The notes under the pieces were generated by a model, which had not been told where the DNA came from, did no database searches, and saw only the letters and a program-made list of their open reading frames with translations. The position numbers were made by a program, and so were the translations under genes. From positions 1 to 64,000 of the forward strand of contig CAJNOL010000385.1 of the NCBI GenBank assembly GCA_905250125.1: DNA of 64,000 nucleotides, given 5' to 3'. Below are positions 1 to 11,295 of the stretch, piece by piece (position 1 is the first letter of the stretch; the number at the start of each line of letters is the position of its first letter). Source of the stretch: Rotaria sordida. Taxonomy: Eukaryota; Rotifera; Eurotatoria; Philodinida; Philodinidae.

Positions 1-3000
1 AAAAAAAAAATTTTTCTCTCATTTGATATATATTTAACATATTGAAGTAATGGTGCAATAATTTGTTGATGATAATTTAATGTTTGTTCATCAAAATCAA
101 ATTGATTTGATGTTTTATTCCATTTAATATAAGCATAATTAAATAAATATTCAATAATATTATTCATAATTGAATTTTTCATATCGATTTGTAATGGTAA
201 TTTTGTTCGAAGAATTGATGACGATGATGTTAAAAATATTGAAAGATTTTCTGGTAAAAGTTGATGACCTTGTTGAAAAAATTTTAAACGTAATATATTC
301 ATATGATCATTATTAATTAATAAATTTGAATAAAATGGAAATGGATTTTCAAGTGGACATATATAATTCATATGTCGATTATCATTTGAATATGTATTTA
401 ATTGTAAAAAATCATTTGTTTTTATTATACTTTGATTACGAAGACAATCGAATGTTGAACATGATAAATAAGAAAGAATATTTGATTGATAAGAAGATAT
501 TTCTTCTAATGTTGATGTCATATATGGTGATAGAAATGTTTGTTCATTTAAAATAAGACGATGAACAAGTGATTTTCGTCGTTTTATTATTCCTGTACCA
601 CCTAAATATGAATACATCGATTTTGATCAAATTTTTTATAGAAAAAAAATGTCAATGTTTTACACTGATCGATCATTTGTTTTTTAATGAAAGCTATTAG
701 ATTATAAATTATTGACTATGCTGATTCCGCATATAGGCTCGAGAAATTTCCTGTGGTCTTTCAGGTTAAAAAAAAAACTATTTTCATCTGTCCACATTGC
801 ATAGAATGTGGGTTTTGATGAGAACGAATAGAAGACTAACACCCACACCCACCTTGATAACCTATAATCCAACGGTTTTCATTAAAATAATGATTGATCA
901 ATTGAAAACATGTGTCTGTGAGTACATGGGCGGGACGCCTGCATTACAAGAGGTAGCGATTGCTTCTTCTAAAAGAATTAGGAGAAGTAACAAGAAACTT
1001 ATTACCGTCCTTGAATGTTTCCGTTTTGGTCGATGTTAATATACACAGTAGAATATACTTAGGGTCAACCAAAAGTTCTTCGAACGTTGTTTAAAGGACC
1101 TTGTTGAATAAGGTAACCTATTTAGAAATGAAAAACCAAATATCCGATGTTGTAGAGCTTTTTGAGACGCGTCACATGGTGTATCAAGATGGCTGGAGAT
1201 GCTAGATATATGAGTTTGTAACCTGTCAAAAACTCTACAAAATCGTACGTGAGAAAAAATATTTTACAAATACTTTCGATTAATACCAAGGAGCACAATA
1301 TTCAGGAATCTATCATGCTTGAGTGTGTAGTCGTCTATCAGTAAATTGATTCTAGTTCTTTCAAAATCTTATGAAAACAGGATTTACTACATACCATTTG
1401 ACGTGCCTCAAAAAGCTCTACAACATTGTATATTTGATTTTTCATTTCTCAATAGGTTACCTTATCCAACAAGATCCTTTAAACACTGTTCTCAGAACTC
1501 TTGATTAACCCTAAGTATATATATATATTAGTCTAATTTTGCTAATAATATAGATCCAAACATGAAGCATCAACATAATAATATGTAAGGTGCTGATTAT
1601 TCGAAATTTAAGTACAAATTTGTTTCCACAGTTGAATAGAGCTCATTGAGTTATTCATATAAATGTTATTTTCGATATATTCAGACAATGTTCTAAGAAA
1701 CTTTGGTTAAAAGAAATCAGAAAAGTCTATAAAAATTGAAATACACCAAAAGCATCAAATCGCGAGTTCATCATTCGATTCTTTGTCTAGAAGTATCTAA
1801 ATCAGTTCGCATAATATTATCGCTAATCGCTCAGGTTAAGAGAATGTAATGATCGAAATTTGACGAAAATTAGTTTTAAGTACGGAGTGTACTATTTGAT
1901 GTAGATATTGTTTTCTTGGATATTCTCTAATGAATGTACTAATTGAACATTTAGAAGCCTTTGTAGACAAGTGCTAAAAACCCACAAAGTACTCAAAAGT
2001 TCTTGTGACATACTGATAGCAGAATACTCTAAACTAGAGTCTGTCGACTCCAGAATTTTCAGACCCGATCGAATCGTATTTCGATACTTTCAATGAAATT
2101 TTCTAATCAGAATTGGATAGTTACAAGATAATTTTTTTCGGCTTTTTGTATTCAATGATTAGCATCGCCTATGATTGAGCACAAAATTCTATTAAAAAAA
2201 AAAGGATTTCTAAATTTATTTATGTAACTCAAATGAAATTCTATTCGATACCTCAACTTTTCTTTACTATGAAACTCGATTCTAATATCTTTATATTCCT
2301 ATATTCTCTATTCAATGATAATTGAAAAATCCTTGGTTGTAAATCTTTTGAATAAAGATACAAACCATTAACAGTTTCAAGCATAACAACAAGACTAGCT
2401 AATACAGCTCCTGATCCAGTTCCATATAATGTAATACGATCAGGATCACCATTAAAATTTGTCACATAATTTTTGAGCCAATGTAAAGCTGTATATATAT
2501 CTTGTAATGCATAATCACCTTTATTGTCTTTTGATATATAAAGAAATCCTATTGAAAAAACAAAAAAAAAATCTTTTAAGATTTAACATTTAAAAGATCA
2601 AATTTCAAGAATATTTACAAAACCAGAAGGTGGTCAATTAAACATCAAACAAGTTCATTTCTTTTCTTTCTCTTTTTTATTAAAGTGTGTGAACAACTGC
2701 TGTGAGCAGTTAACAGATCAACATCAGACTAGTGATTGAGGGTATGTAAACATTCTTATCATCTACATGTCAAGTAGTATAGCAATAAAATAGGATTCGT
2801 TGTCTATTTCTATTTGTCATCATTTAGTTTCGTCAATGAAATAGAAGTAATCATAATTGATGATAATTATTAAACTTGATTGCATGCAAAGAAAATCTTT
2901 TTTGTTTTTTGTTGTTGTTGAGTGTGAAGTCACGCTATATACTTTTCTACAGTTTGTTCATAATAAAAATGAGAGAAAAGAAAGAAAATCCTAATTGATT

Positions 3001-4856
3001 TTTTTTTTGTTCTTGTTGAACGTTATAAGTTACCCGTAATTGAATGTTGTTCTAAACAAATGCTAATATTATTTTTCTTTCGATTGTCTGATTTTAAATA
3101 AATGATAAATGTTAGTTTATCAACTTTCTTGACTTTTCATGAACAAAAAAAAAAAGAAAATAGAATAACGTTTTGATTAATGAATCTTTTTGCTTTAAGT
3201 TTATATTTGATTATCCTTCTTCATTAATCTCTTATGAACATATATATATAAACATTCATATATCAGTTCGGATATAGTAGAAATCATGATGAGATACATA
3301 TGAAGTTACATCATAAAATGTTCATATTCAATTGAAATTGTTTCGATCTCGATTAATAAAATAAATAAATCATTTGAAGGTTTCTTTGTATAATAACAAA
3401 CGAAGAACGATAGAATATATATGCATATAAATTTGATCTTGTCTCATTTACATTTAATTCTTAAGTAAAGTTTCTTTTTTTTTTTTTTTTGCTTTCATCC
3501 ATCATAGACATATTCATTCATCCAGTTGAATAACTGTTTCTAATAGACGGAAAAAATATGAGACATTGCTTACATGGTGAGGGACAAATGTGAGTTAATT
3601 AACTATAATTGCCACCCGCCGAACAAGTCTAGTCTAGAGCATTGTATAGCGGAAATGGCAATTACTAATCAAACAACATAGAATAGGAAGTAATAAAACC
3701 TTGATCAAGTTCCATTACAACTATTACTATACTAAATTGTTATTCATCCAAGAAGAAAATAGATGATTTTTTTTTTGTTCTTCTTACCAAAGGGACCAAG
3801 TCGATAGTTGATTGTAACAACAATTGTTTTAGTATAACTAGCAAATATAGCTCCATCGAATGCTGCACCCGTACTCATATCATAACCATCACCATGAATA
3901 AAAAGAAGTACAGGAAGACGTTCTAAGAAAAAAAAAAGATATTGAAATATAATATAAATTTTCATGAGATTAAATATATAATATTATGTTTGTCATCAAC
4001 AGAAATTGAATATCTTTCTATTGTACTTTATTTTGAGTCGAATGTCTTAGGGATTAGTACCAACTTTCTCTCATGTCAATACTATCATCAATACATTTGA
4101 GATTGAGATGTTCTACTTAATGGAACTGTATCATTAAATATGCATACAAAAGATCTAACGTGCGTCAACAATGTCATCTTTCTTCACGATGTCTGGTTAA
4201 TATGATCATATATTACTGGTCGATGAGATGTCGGGTCCATCGATCATTGAGCATAAATTTATTTCACATCATTAGACAATATAATAGAATAAACTACTTA
4301 TCTTAGTAACTATATAATATACATTAGTAATCAATAGAAAATTTTTTTTTTGTTTTTTTTTTCTTGTACCTTTTAAATTTTTTATTTGTGGTTGATAAAT
4401 ATTCATATAAAGACATTGTTGTTCATTTTGTTTTAAAATAAATTTTAATAATTTTGGATAATATTCTTGTGCAAATTTTTTTGTACGTATTCGAATTAAT
4501 TCACTTTCATTTTTCCATATATATTGTGAACAAGCTGGTCCAAATTCAATTTGTTTATTAACTTTTGTATTTGGATGTAAATTAAATCGTTCTTTTGATG
4601 GTTCAAATCTTTCATGATATAAACCATATTGTATACCAAGATATGCTTCAACATTAACAAGATTATATTTTTCATTATATTCATTATCATAATCTATATA
4701 TATTCCACGTAAAGAACCTAATTTTGGTATTGTTAAAATACGATCAGATAATAAATATCGAACATTATTAAGCGTAAATAATAATGATGAAGCTGATGTT
4801 GTATGTAACAGTAGGGATTGATGATAATAGAACAAAATGATCAGTGTATAGTACAT
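1..4856 (-). CDS. Neuroligin/carboxylesterase-like adhesion protein, partial (four exons seen, runs off left edge)
   Basis: Exons at 4370-4856, 3788-3922, 2366-2548 and 601 to the window edge join in phase 1 at GT-AG sites. Exon 1 starts with a hydrophobic signal-like stretch and then has the alpha/beta-hydrolase entry (YLGIQYG, GPACSQYIW, CLYMNIYQP). Exon 2 has the oxyanion region (PVLLFIHGDGYD) and VTINYRLGPFG. Exon 3 has GDPDRITLYGTGSGAV, where the esterase GxSxG nucleophile Ser is Gly, as in neuroligins (GSGAG), so catalysis is unlikely. The last exon continues with a SLVHRLIL segment and SCSTFDCLRNQ, matching the neuroligin 'CLRNK' region. By family knowledge such proteins are membrane adhesion or synaptic molecules; the membrane segment would lie beyond position 1. 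The join from exon 3 to exon 4 uses donor G|GTTTGT. A catalytically dead esterase with another role is the alternative. Confidence 0.8.
1056..1519. mobile_element. Fold-back MITE inside the neuroligin-like intron
   Basis: About 130 bp at 1058-1190 recur in inverted orientation at about 1385-1516. The shared features are CTTAGGGT at the outer ends, TTTAAAGGA-CTTGTTG-ATAAGGTAACCTATT, and TTGTAGAGCTTTTTGAG. The ends are flanked by TA-rich sequence compatible with a TA target duplication (Tc1/mariner type). No coding potential is seen in the loop. It lies in the 1.76-kb intron between exons 3 and 4. Confidence 0.75.
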
Positions 4857-6542
4857 GTGTATGTCGTGTTCAATTCAAACAATCTTCAATATATAGAAGT
4901 ATAGCAAATTACCGTCGTCATTATCCTCAATATGTATATATATGATGTAATCGTCTCCGATTGGAAAGAATGATACTCCCGTCTCTCTTTTTGTTATACG
5001 GAACCAACCGTGCGATGTGTATTTATATATGTATATGTGTGTATGTGTGTCTCCAAGTAAGTAGTGAATATGATGAACAAGAGAGAAAGCGAGAAGAAAA
5101 GGAGTGTCCAGTGAGAAGAGAAGGAAGAAAGAAAAAGAAAATTGATCATTTTTCTTTTTTGTTTCTCTCTCTTAAAAAAGAAAAATGTTACTAATAAAAA
5201 CCAAGTTTTTTCTCATCGAAAACACCCATAGGAAAGTTTCTATTGGACTACCCACCCAAGTAGTGATTGTGTGTTCAAATTCATATGTTTTTTTCTTCTT
5301 GTGTTTCTATTCATCATTTATTATTTATTGTGCTTCGTGGCGGTTTTTTCTCCTTCTCAATTACTTCTATCTTGTTGTTCTTATTTGCCTTGACGAGAAG
5401 AGAAAAAAAAAAGAAGAAGAAATCTTGAGTATTAGGGTTTTCTTTTTGATTATTACATTAAAATAGCATATGATTAACGTCGTTTTCTAAAATAAGACGA
5501 ATTTCCATTAATAATCTAGAAAAAAAAATGTCTATTCAAGTACATTCTTTCCTTCAAATAACGATAAGACCTTATCGAAAAAAAGAAAGATTTCTTTTTT
5601 TTTTATTATTATATTGTCATTGACAAATTAATGATTAAAAAAACGAGTGAATATGTCGTTTTTTTTCTTCTTTTGACATTTAATAATGAGTTTGACATAG
5701 TATATTCTTTTAGATAAATATCATTTATCGTTTTCTCATTTCTTTTGTTTATTAAATGTGTAATCATCGTAAAAAAAAAAAAGCTTGAAGAGTTTTACAA
5801 CGATCAATGTCTCGATGATATGTTCATTGCTACTATAGTTCATACTAGTGCAACTGTTGCCATAATCGATAATGATCGATCTTTTTCTTTTTTTTTTTTC
5901 TGTATTGTATTAGATCATCACAAATTAATATTATTGAATCTATTCTCATAACAGATTGTTGCCAATCTTGGAGTGTAAATAAGCGTTTATTATTATTATC
6001 GATATTATTGGTGTTGATAGTAATTACGAAACAAAAATATAAGAATTTCATTCAATTACTTATGAAGTTCACCGAAAAAAAAAGAATTAATATGACAGAT
6101 GATTTGGAATAAAGTAAAAATATTTACTATGTCATTGAGGTATTTACTAGTTCTAACAGGCAAAAAGAAAAATAATATTAAAATAGATTAATTCACTGTA
6201 TAGTTATATGTGATATTAGGTCATCATTTTCGTATGAAAATATATGTTCGCATGTTGATGCATATATTCGTATTTTGTCTTCTCTAGTAATCGAAAACAT
6301 TATCTGTGTCTTACCTATATCATGCTGATGACAATCCTAGTGTAACTCGTCTTATGTATTGAAGAATGAAAAGTATATTAGCACCTGTGATCTTAAGATA
6401 TGTATCTAAACAAAATCGGAAATTGCTATCTTTTTATTCTATGCAAACATACTAAAACGGATGTATACTCAATTAGTTTTACAATTAATAAAGGACATCA
6501 AAAAACAAAAAAAAATTTAATATGAAAATTTATTCAAATATT
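4857..6542. other. Intergenic region, no gene recognised
   Basis: This lies between the neuroligin-like start and the innexin stop, both on the minus strand. It is rich in polypurine/polypyrimidine tracts (for example 5090-5180 and 5395-5425). The short open frames translate to low-complexity Lys/Arg/Glu or Phe runs without domain resemblance. It presumably holds the neuroligin-like promoter and the innexin 3' end; a TTTATT (AATAAA on the minus strand) occurs just below the innexin stop, near 6530. Confidence 0.6.
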
Positions 6543-9500
6543 TTATTTTCTACGTTTAAAATTTTCAAACATAGTTTTAATAGTTTCCATTGCTTGTAAT
6601 TCACTTGAATTATGACTTATTAAACGTAATAAAAAAATACCATCATACGTTAAATAATCTACAGTAAAATCTTCAATATAATCTTTTTTATCACCATCAA
6701 TTAATGTTGTTAAACGTTCAATATATTTAATTCGTTGATTTTTAAATTGTTGAATAATTAATATAATAAAACTTATTATATTATGAAGAATTACGTAACT
6801 AAACCAAAATGATAATGCAACAAAAATTTTTTCATTTAACATATTTATTGGTAAAGCACATTGAAGTGTATAACGATGAATTATAGCTATTTCACGTATA
6901 GGTACATCACATAATGTAACACGAGGAAAATAAGGTGAATCAAGTAGTGGATTACCATAACGAAATATTGATTTCATTATATCAATATCAAGAAACCATG
7001 CATTACCACGATGACCAAGTAATGCATTAAGTAAAAATAATTGAAATATAGAATTTATTAAATACATTAAACGTGTTAAAAAATATAGAGAAAATAAATA
7101 ATTTCCTCGATGTTTATTTCGACGAATATATGCTTGTATATTAATTGAACTATGTGAATGTTTAGTTTTAAATGTTTGACAATAATAATCAAGTGTTTTT
7201 GATGCTGTTTTTGTTGAATTATTAGTTGAAATTTGACTTTTTTTTATTAAATTTTGAATATCAATACTACAATGAGCATTGAATGAACGCCAAAATAATC
7301 GAGGAGCATAAAAAAATAATGCCATTAATAATAAAAGAATAGGTACCCATTGATAATAACCTTTGAAAACGAGAAATCATACAGATATCTTCTAAATAGA
7401 TAAATCAACCCTCTTAAGGGGACTCTACTGCTTTTCGAATGTTAAAATCAAATTTTTTTTTGTTCTTCGAAATGTTGTTCCTATGAAATTTGAGAGGCTT
7501 TAAAAAATGAGTACCATTTGACGGTGCTTCCAGTATTTTGTTTCTCCTGAGCTCTTGGAATGATATTTTTGAACGAAAAAAAAAAAAAATACACATCTCG
7601 AACTGATCCTCGTTGTCATAGAAAGTGAAGTATAGAGTTTTAAGGGGTAAAAACTTCTGGTCATTTTTGGCCTTTGCAATTCTTATATTTTCCTGAAGGA
7701 AACGTTTGAGAATTTTGAGTCTATGACAAATTTTACTCTACTTATTGAGATCTATCTGTCTTGAAACTTTCACAATTATTTGTAGAGCTATTTCCGAAGA
7801 ACTCCGGGAAGGAAGGGAGTTTTAAGATTTTACTCTTATGTTTTATCACTGATAATTTTCGATAATATTCAGTCGAATTTTTCGTCAGAACACAAAGGTA
7901 AAGAACTTATCGAAGTGAACATATTTGATTTTAATATATTTCTTCTTAATAAAAGATTATATTATTGATATTGAGCAGAGATGTGTGAGAACAGTTTTAG
8001 TTCCGGTTCTGGCCATCAAGATCAAAACTTCGGGAAAAATAGTTATTCGAACCGAAACTTAGAATTTTAGCAAAATTTCCTATGATTCTTAGCGAATTAT
8101 GTTACAATTCATCTTAATCAAAGCAAAATTCAGGACAGATTATGAACAGTTGCAAGGTGAGTAAAGCATTTTTATGAAGGAAGAGAAGATGTCAGTAATG
8201 ATCTTCGATCTAGTCGTCCTATTTCCTAGCTGAAAAATATAAATATCGAACTGATAAGACAGATGATCGACAATGATCTACATTCAACTTGTGATGATAT
8301 GATAGTTGAGATTTCTCTCTTTTATGGTACAATAGAATGAATGATCCACGATTGTCTAAAGATAAGAAAAGTTACATCATGTTAGATTGTTCATCAAGTC
8401 AATGATGAACAAAAGCAAGAATGAATTAGAATTTGGATGAATGCAGATGAATCATCAACGACTTTTTGACCACCGAAGTAGTGGCTAGTGGAGTTTCAAA
8501 GATAGGAAAAATTTTCAAATTCGAGCCGATGACTTTTTCCAAGATCATCATTCAAAATACTGATGAAATTATTAATGATAATTATTTTCTGGTTTTAGAC
8601 ATTTTGTTACCCGAATATTGTTCGAACACGTTTTTTATGACAACAACGCAATGTCTTGATATTTTCACAAGTGATAGAATTCATAAAGTTCTATTGTCTA
8701 ATATATTTAACATTATTGATCTATGCAAAAAAATCAATCACTTTCAATCAAAAATCGTCTTTTTCCTCTATCAAGCTCTTTTTTTTTATTATGAGTGGCA
8801 TGATAGCTTAAATTTAATAAACTAGTGTTAATAAAAGAAGATTATACGTTTCGAAAAGAGCAACTTCTATAGAAAATATCATAAAAGTGGGAATATTTCC
8901 AGGTTTTGTATTGAGAAAAGTTGAGTTTCATCAAAAATAAACTTTTATATTCGCCATTAGCATGCACAACTACATTAGGTAACATATTCGAAAATATTTC
9001 AAGATCGAAAATATGATTGTTGATGTAGTTTTACATGCTGATTGTGAATACAAGGTTTATTTTTGATCAAAATTAACTTGAAAATATTCCCTTTTTAATG
9101 CTATTTTCTATGGAAGTTGTCCCTCTCGAAATCTATCATCTTTCTCTCTAATACTAAAAATGTCGAAGGTTTGGTTTAGTAATTTTATATTATCATACTA
9201 ATCAAAACAAAAAGAAGAGCTAAAGTATAATAGATCAGCATCTTCAGACACATCTTATGAATGATAGAAGACAAAATGATTTTTGATTGGAAGTTATTGA
9301 CTTTTCGCGTGAGCTAAAAATTTAAAATGTGTTAGACAGTAGAACTTTATGAGCTCTATCATAGCAAAGTCAAAACTCTCACGTTTCGAAAGATGAAAGT
9401 TATTCTTTCGAAGATAATTTCTAAAAAAAACGATTAAAAGATCAGAAAATAATTATCATTAAAAATTTCATTAGTATTTTGAAAAATAGTCTTGCAAAAA

Positions 9501-10366
9501 AGCAAACGGATCAAGCTGAAAATTTTGAGATATTACTTTGTACTCGACCCCTGATTTTCTCACAAAGTTAGTCTTAAGACGTTTTTGGATTGAATGCGAA
9601 TAAATTCTGAAATAATTTTCTCTAAGCCGAAACTGTCAGCAGACCAGATTCGATGAGACTATGATTGGAATTATTAGAATGTAGTTACAATCTTGAGATG
9701 CTCCTATCTCTACTATCATCGTAGGTTCTTCATGTATCTATCGGATTTGGTTTTGCTTCTCTAATACAGTCAGCAAATCGTCAAAACGTTTAAATTATAA
9801 CTTTTAAAGGTAAGAAAGTTGTAGATATGTCTCATATATGAGATATTTTATGAAATGTAAACTTCAATACTAATGGAAAGCAAATGAAAAAATCTCGATC
9901 ACAGATTTTATCAAGTGACATGAGCAAAATCAAACTGTATTTATAAATGTTATTATCTTATTCATTCAAAATGTGTCTATCAGTCATAAAAAAAACCAAG
10001 TATGTTATCAATACAATCATTTACTTTTAAAAATACAAAATCAAATATTTACAAACCTATTTGAGCTCGTCTTCTATCCTCATCCGAATGTGGTGGAGTC
10101 ATACTGGAATGTATATAATATGTATTACTAATCCAACAATAACTTTCTATATATTTTGGATAACTTGCATGTTTAAGTTCAGTTGGTAACCAACAAGATA
10201 TTCGATTTGAAACAAATGATGTTGTTGATGTTATAAAAACAGCAATAAGTATTAATCCAACTGTAACACGATGATTAAGTCTATCAACATGTTCATCATC
10301 ATTATCTGGTGTTCGAAGACGTACAACTAATGGCCATTTAAATAATTCCTTAATTAATGTACCCAT
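6543..10366 (-). CDS. Innexin gap-junction channel subunit
   Basis: Two exons, 10057-10366 and 6543-7360, join in phase 1 (ATAG|GTTTGT donor, TTTTCAAAG acceptor) to give 375 residues, the usual innexin length. Exon 1 has a cytoplasmic N terminus, DRLNHRVTVG and a first membrane segment, then an extracellular loop with two Cys (ISCWLP and YIESYCWI-NTYY). The junction restores the family signature YYQWVP at the start of TM2, followed by ALFFYAPRLFWR. The C-terminal exon has YFPRVTLCDVPIREI, YTLQCALPINMLNEKIF (second loop Cys pair and TM4) and a DGIFLLRLISHNS tail, all hallmark innexin elements. It should form intercellular gap junctions or hemichannels in the plasma membrane. The 2,696-bp intron, very long for this genome, holds transposon remains. 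The frame is intact, so it is probably functional. Confidence 0.95.
8140..8480 (+). pseudogene. Degraded mariner-type transposase relic
   Basis: The plus strand reads through several stops as a mariner-like path. It runs from a GRxDVSNDLRSSRP segment through MIDNDLHSTCDDM and a mutated MRKV-like CLKIRKV block to NDEQKQE and a DESSTTF-like remnant where 'TGDET' is expected. The order and spacing match the helix-turn-helix to first catalytic Asp region of mariner transposases, but stops interrupt it. It is opposite in strand to the host innexin gene and lies within its intron. Confidence 0.5.
8851..9137. repeat. Palindromic fold-back repeat in innexin intron
   Basis: Arms of about 140 bp are inverted about a centre near 8997. 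CAACTTCTATAGAAAATA near 8862 mirrors TATTTTCTATGGAAGTTG near 9105. CAAAAATAAACTTTTATATTCGCC mirrors the GTGAATACAAGGTTTATTTTTG segment near 9045. It has no coding potential and is probably a MITE or the remains of transposon ends. Confidence 0.7.
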
Positions 10367-11287
10367 TTGTTTCTCGTTTTCTATTTAAAATATACTTTAG
10401 TAGAAATACTTCTCAAGTTGTGTTTTTTTTCAAATCAATGATGATTATAAAAAAGAACTGCCGTTGTGGTTGTCGTATGAATGATATAATGCAGTTTGAT
10501 ATTTTTTATTTCTTTCGTTTCTTATTTTTTTTTAATAGCCCAAAAAACGTATGTGTATGTAGACACCCGTTTCAAGGATACGCATAAAACGACATGTTGA
10601 GTCAATATATGAAAGAGTTAGATAAATTTTAACGTTCTTTATCATCAATTATAGAAGTAGTATTATTTTTTTCTCTCTCGTTTATTTGAGGTTTTACTCA
10701 AGAATTTTATAGTAAATAATAATTGTACTAAAGACTCTTATGTAGTATTTGATTCACAATGATTGATAATTTCTGTTAATGTATGTTTTTCTGATTTTAT
10801 TTGATGATATTTGAGAGTAACAAAAATTGCGAAAAACAAAAAGACAAGAAAAAGAATCATTTTGTTTATCGGAAAGAATGATCAATTAACAGAAGACATT
10901 TCGATAATGGACAATTGAAGAATTTAGAATGCATTTTCAATCAAGTATCAAACTTTTTTTTCAAGGTTAATTTTCATTAGCAATGTTAGTGAAGAAAAAA
11001 AATGTTGATAAGTAAAAAGGAGATAAATGCAATTTTTACACAGAATTCGAAACGATTTGACATAATATTGAAAGTGGAAAGTGCAGCCTTTTTTCAACGA
11101 TCTTTTTCTTTGATAAGATTTCAATAATAAATGAACAGTATCCAGAATAGTTTCATTCTTCTTTAACTTATGAAAAACAATAAATAAATCGGCTAGTTAA
11201 ATATATGATTTCGCATTAAGTTTTATAAAAGTTTTCTCAATGAAAGCTGAAACAGAAAACGTCAAATGACAGTTTGTTTCGTCTTGC
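10367..11287. other. Innexin 5' flank, no gene recognised
   Basis: AT-rich DNA upstream of the innexin start. One 76-codon open frame starting at 10357 has no recognisable similarity and low-complexity Phe content. The innexin promoter should lie here, but no clear TATA box can be singled out. Confidence 0.5.
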
Positions 11288-11295
11288 TCTACATT

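Noticed and set aside
2253..2365. Continuation of neuroligin-like exon 3 to the TGA at 2253
   Set aside because: The sequence after NG loses family resemblance, while splicing at G|GTTTGT (2366) joins to an exon that restores the expected segment.
4961..5466. Two plus-strand frames of 77 and 93 codons
   Set aside because: Low-complexity Lys/Glu and Phe/Leu from polypurine and polypyrimidine tracts; no start context or similarity.
8466..8825. 119-codon plus-strand frame in the innexin intron
   Set aside because: No family resemblance; it lies just downstream of the mariner relic and is probably decayed element DNA.
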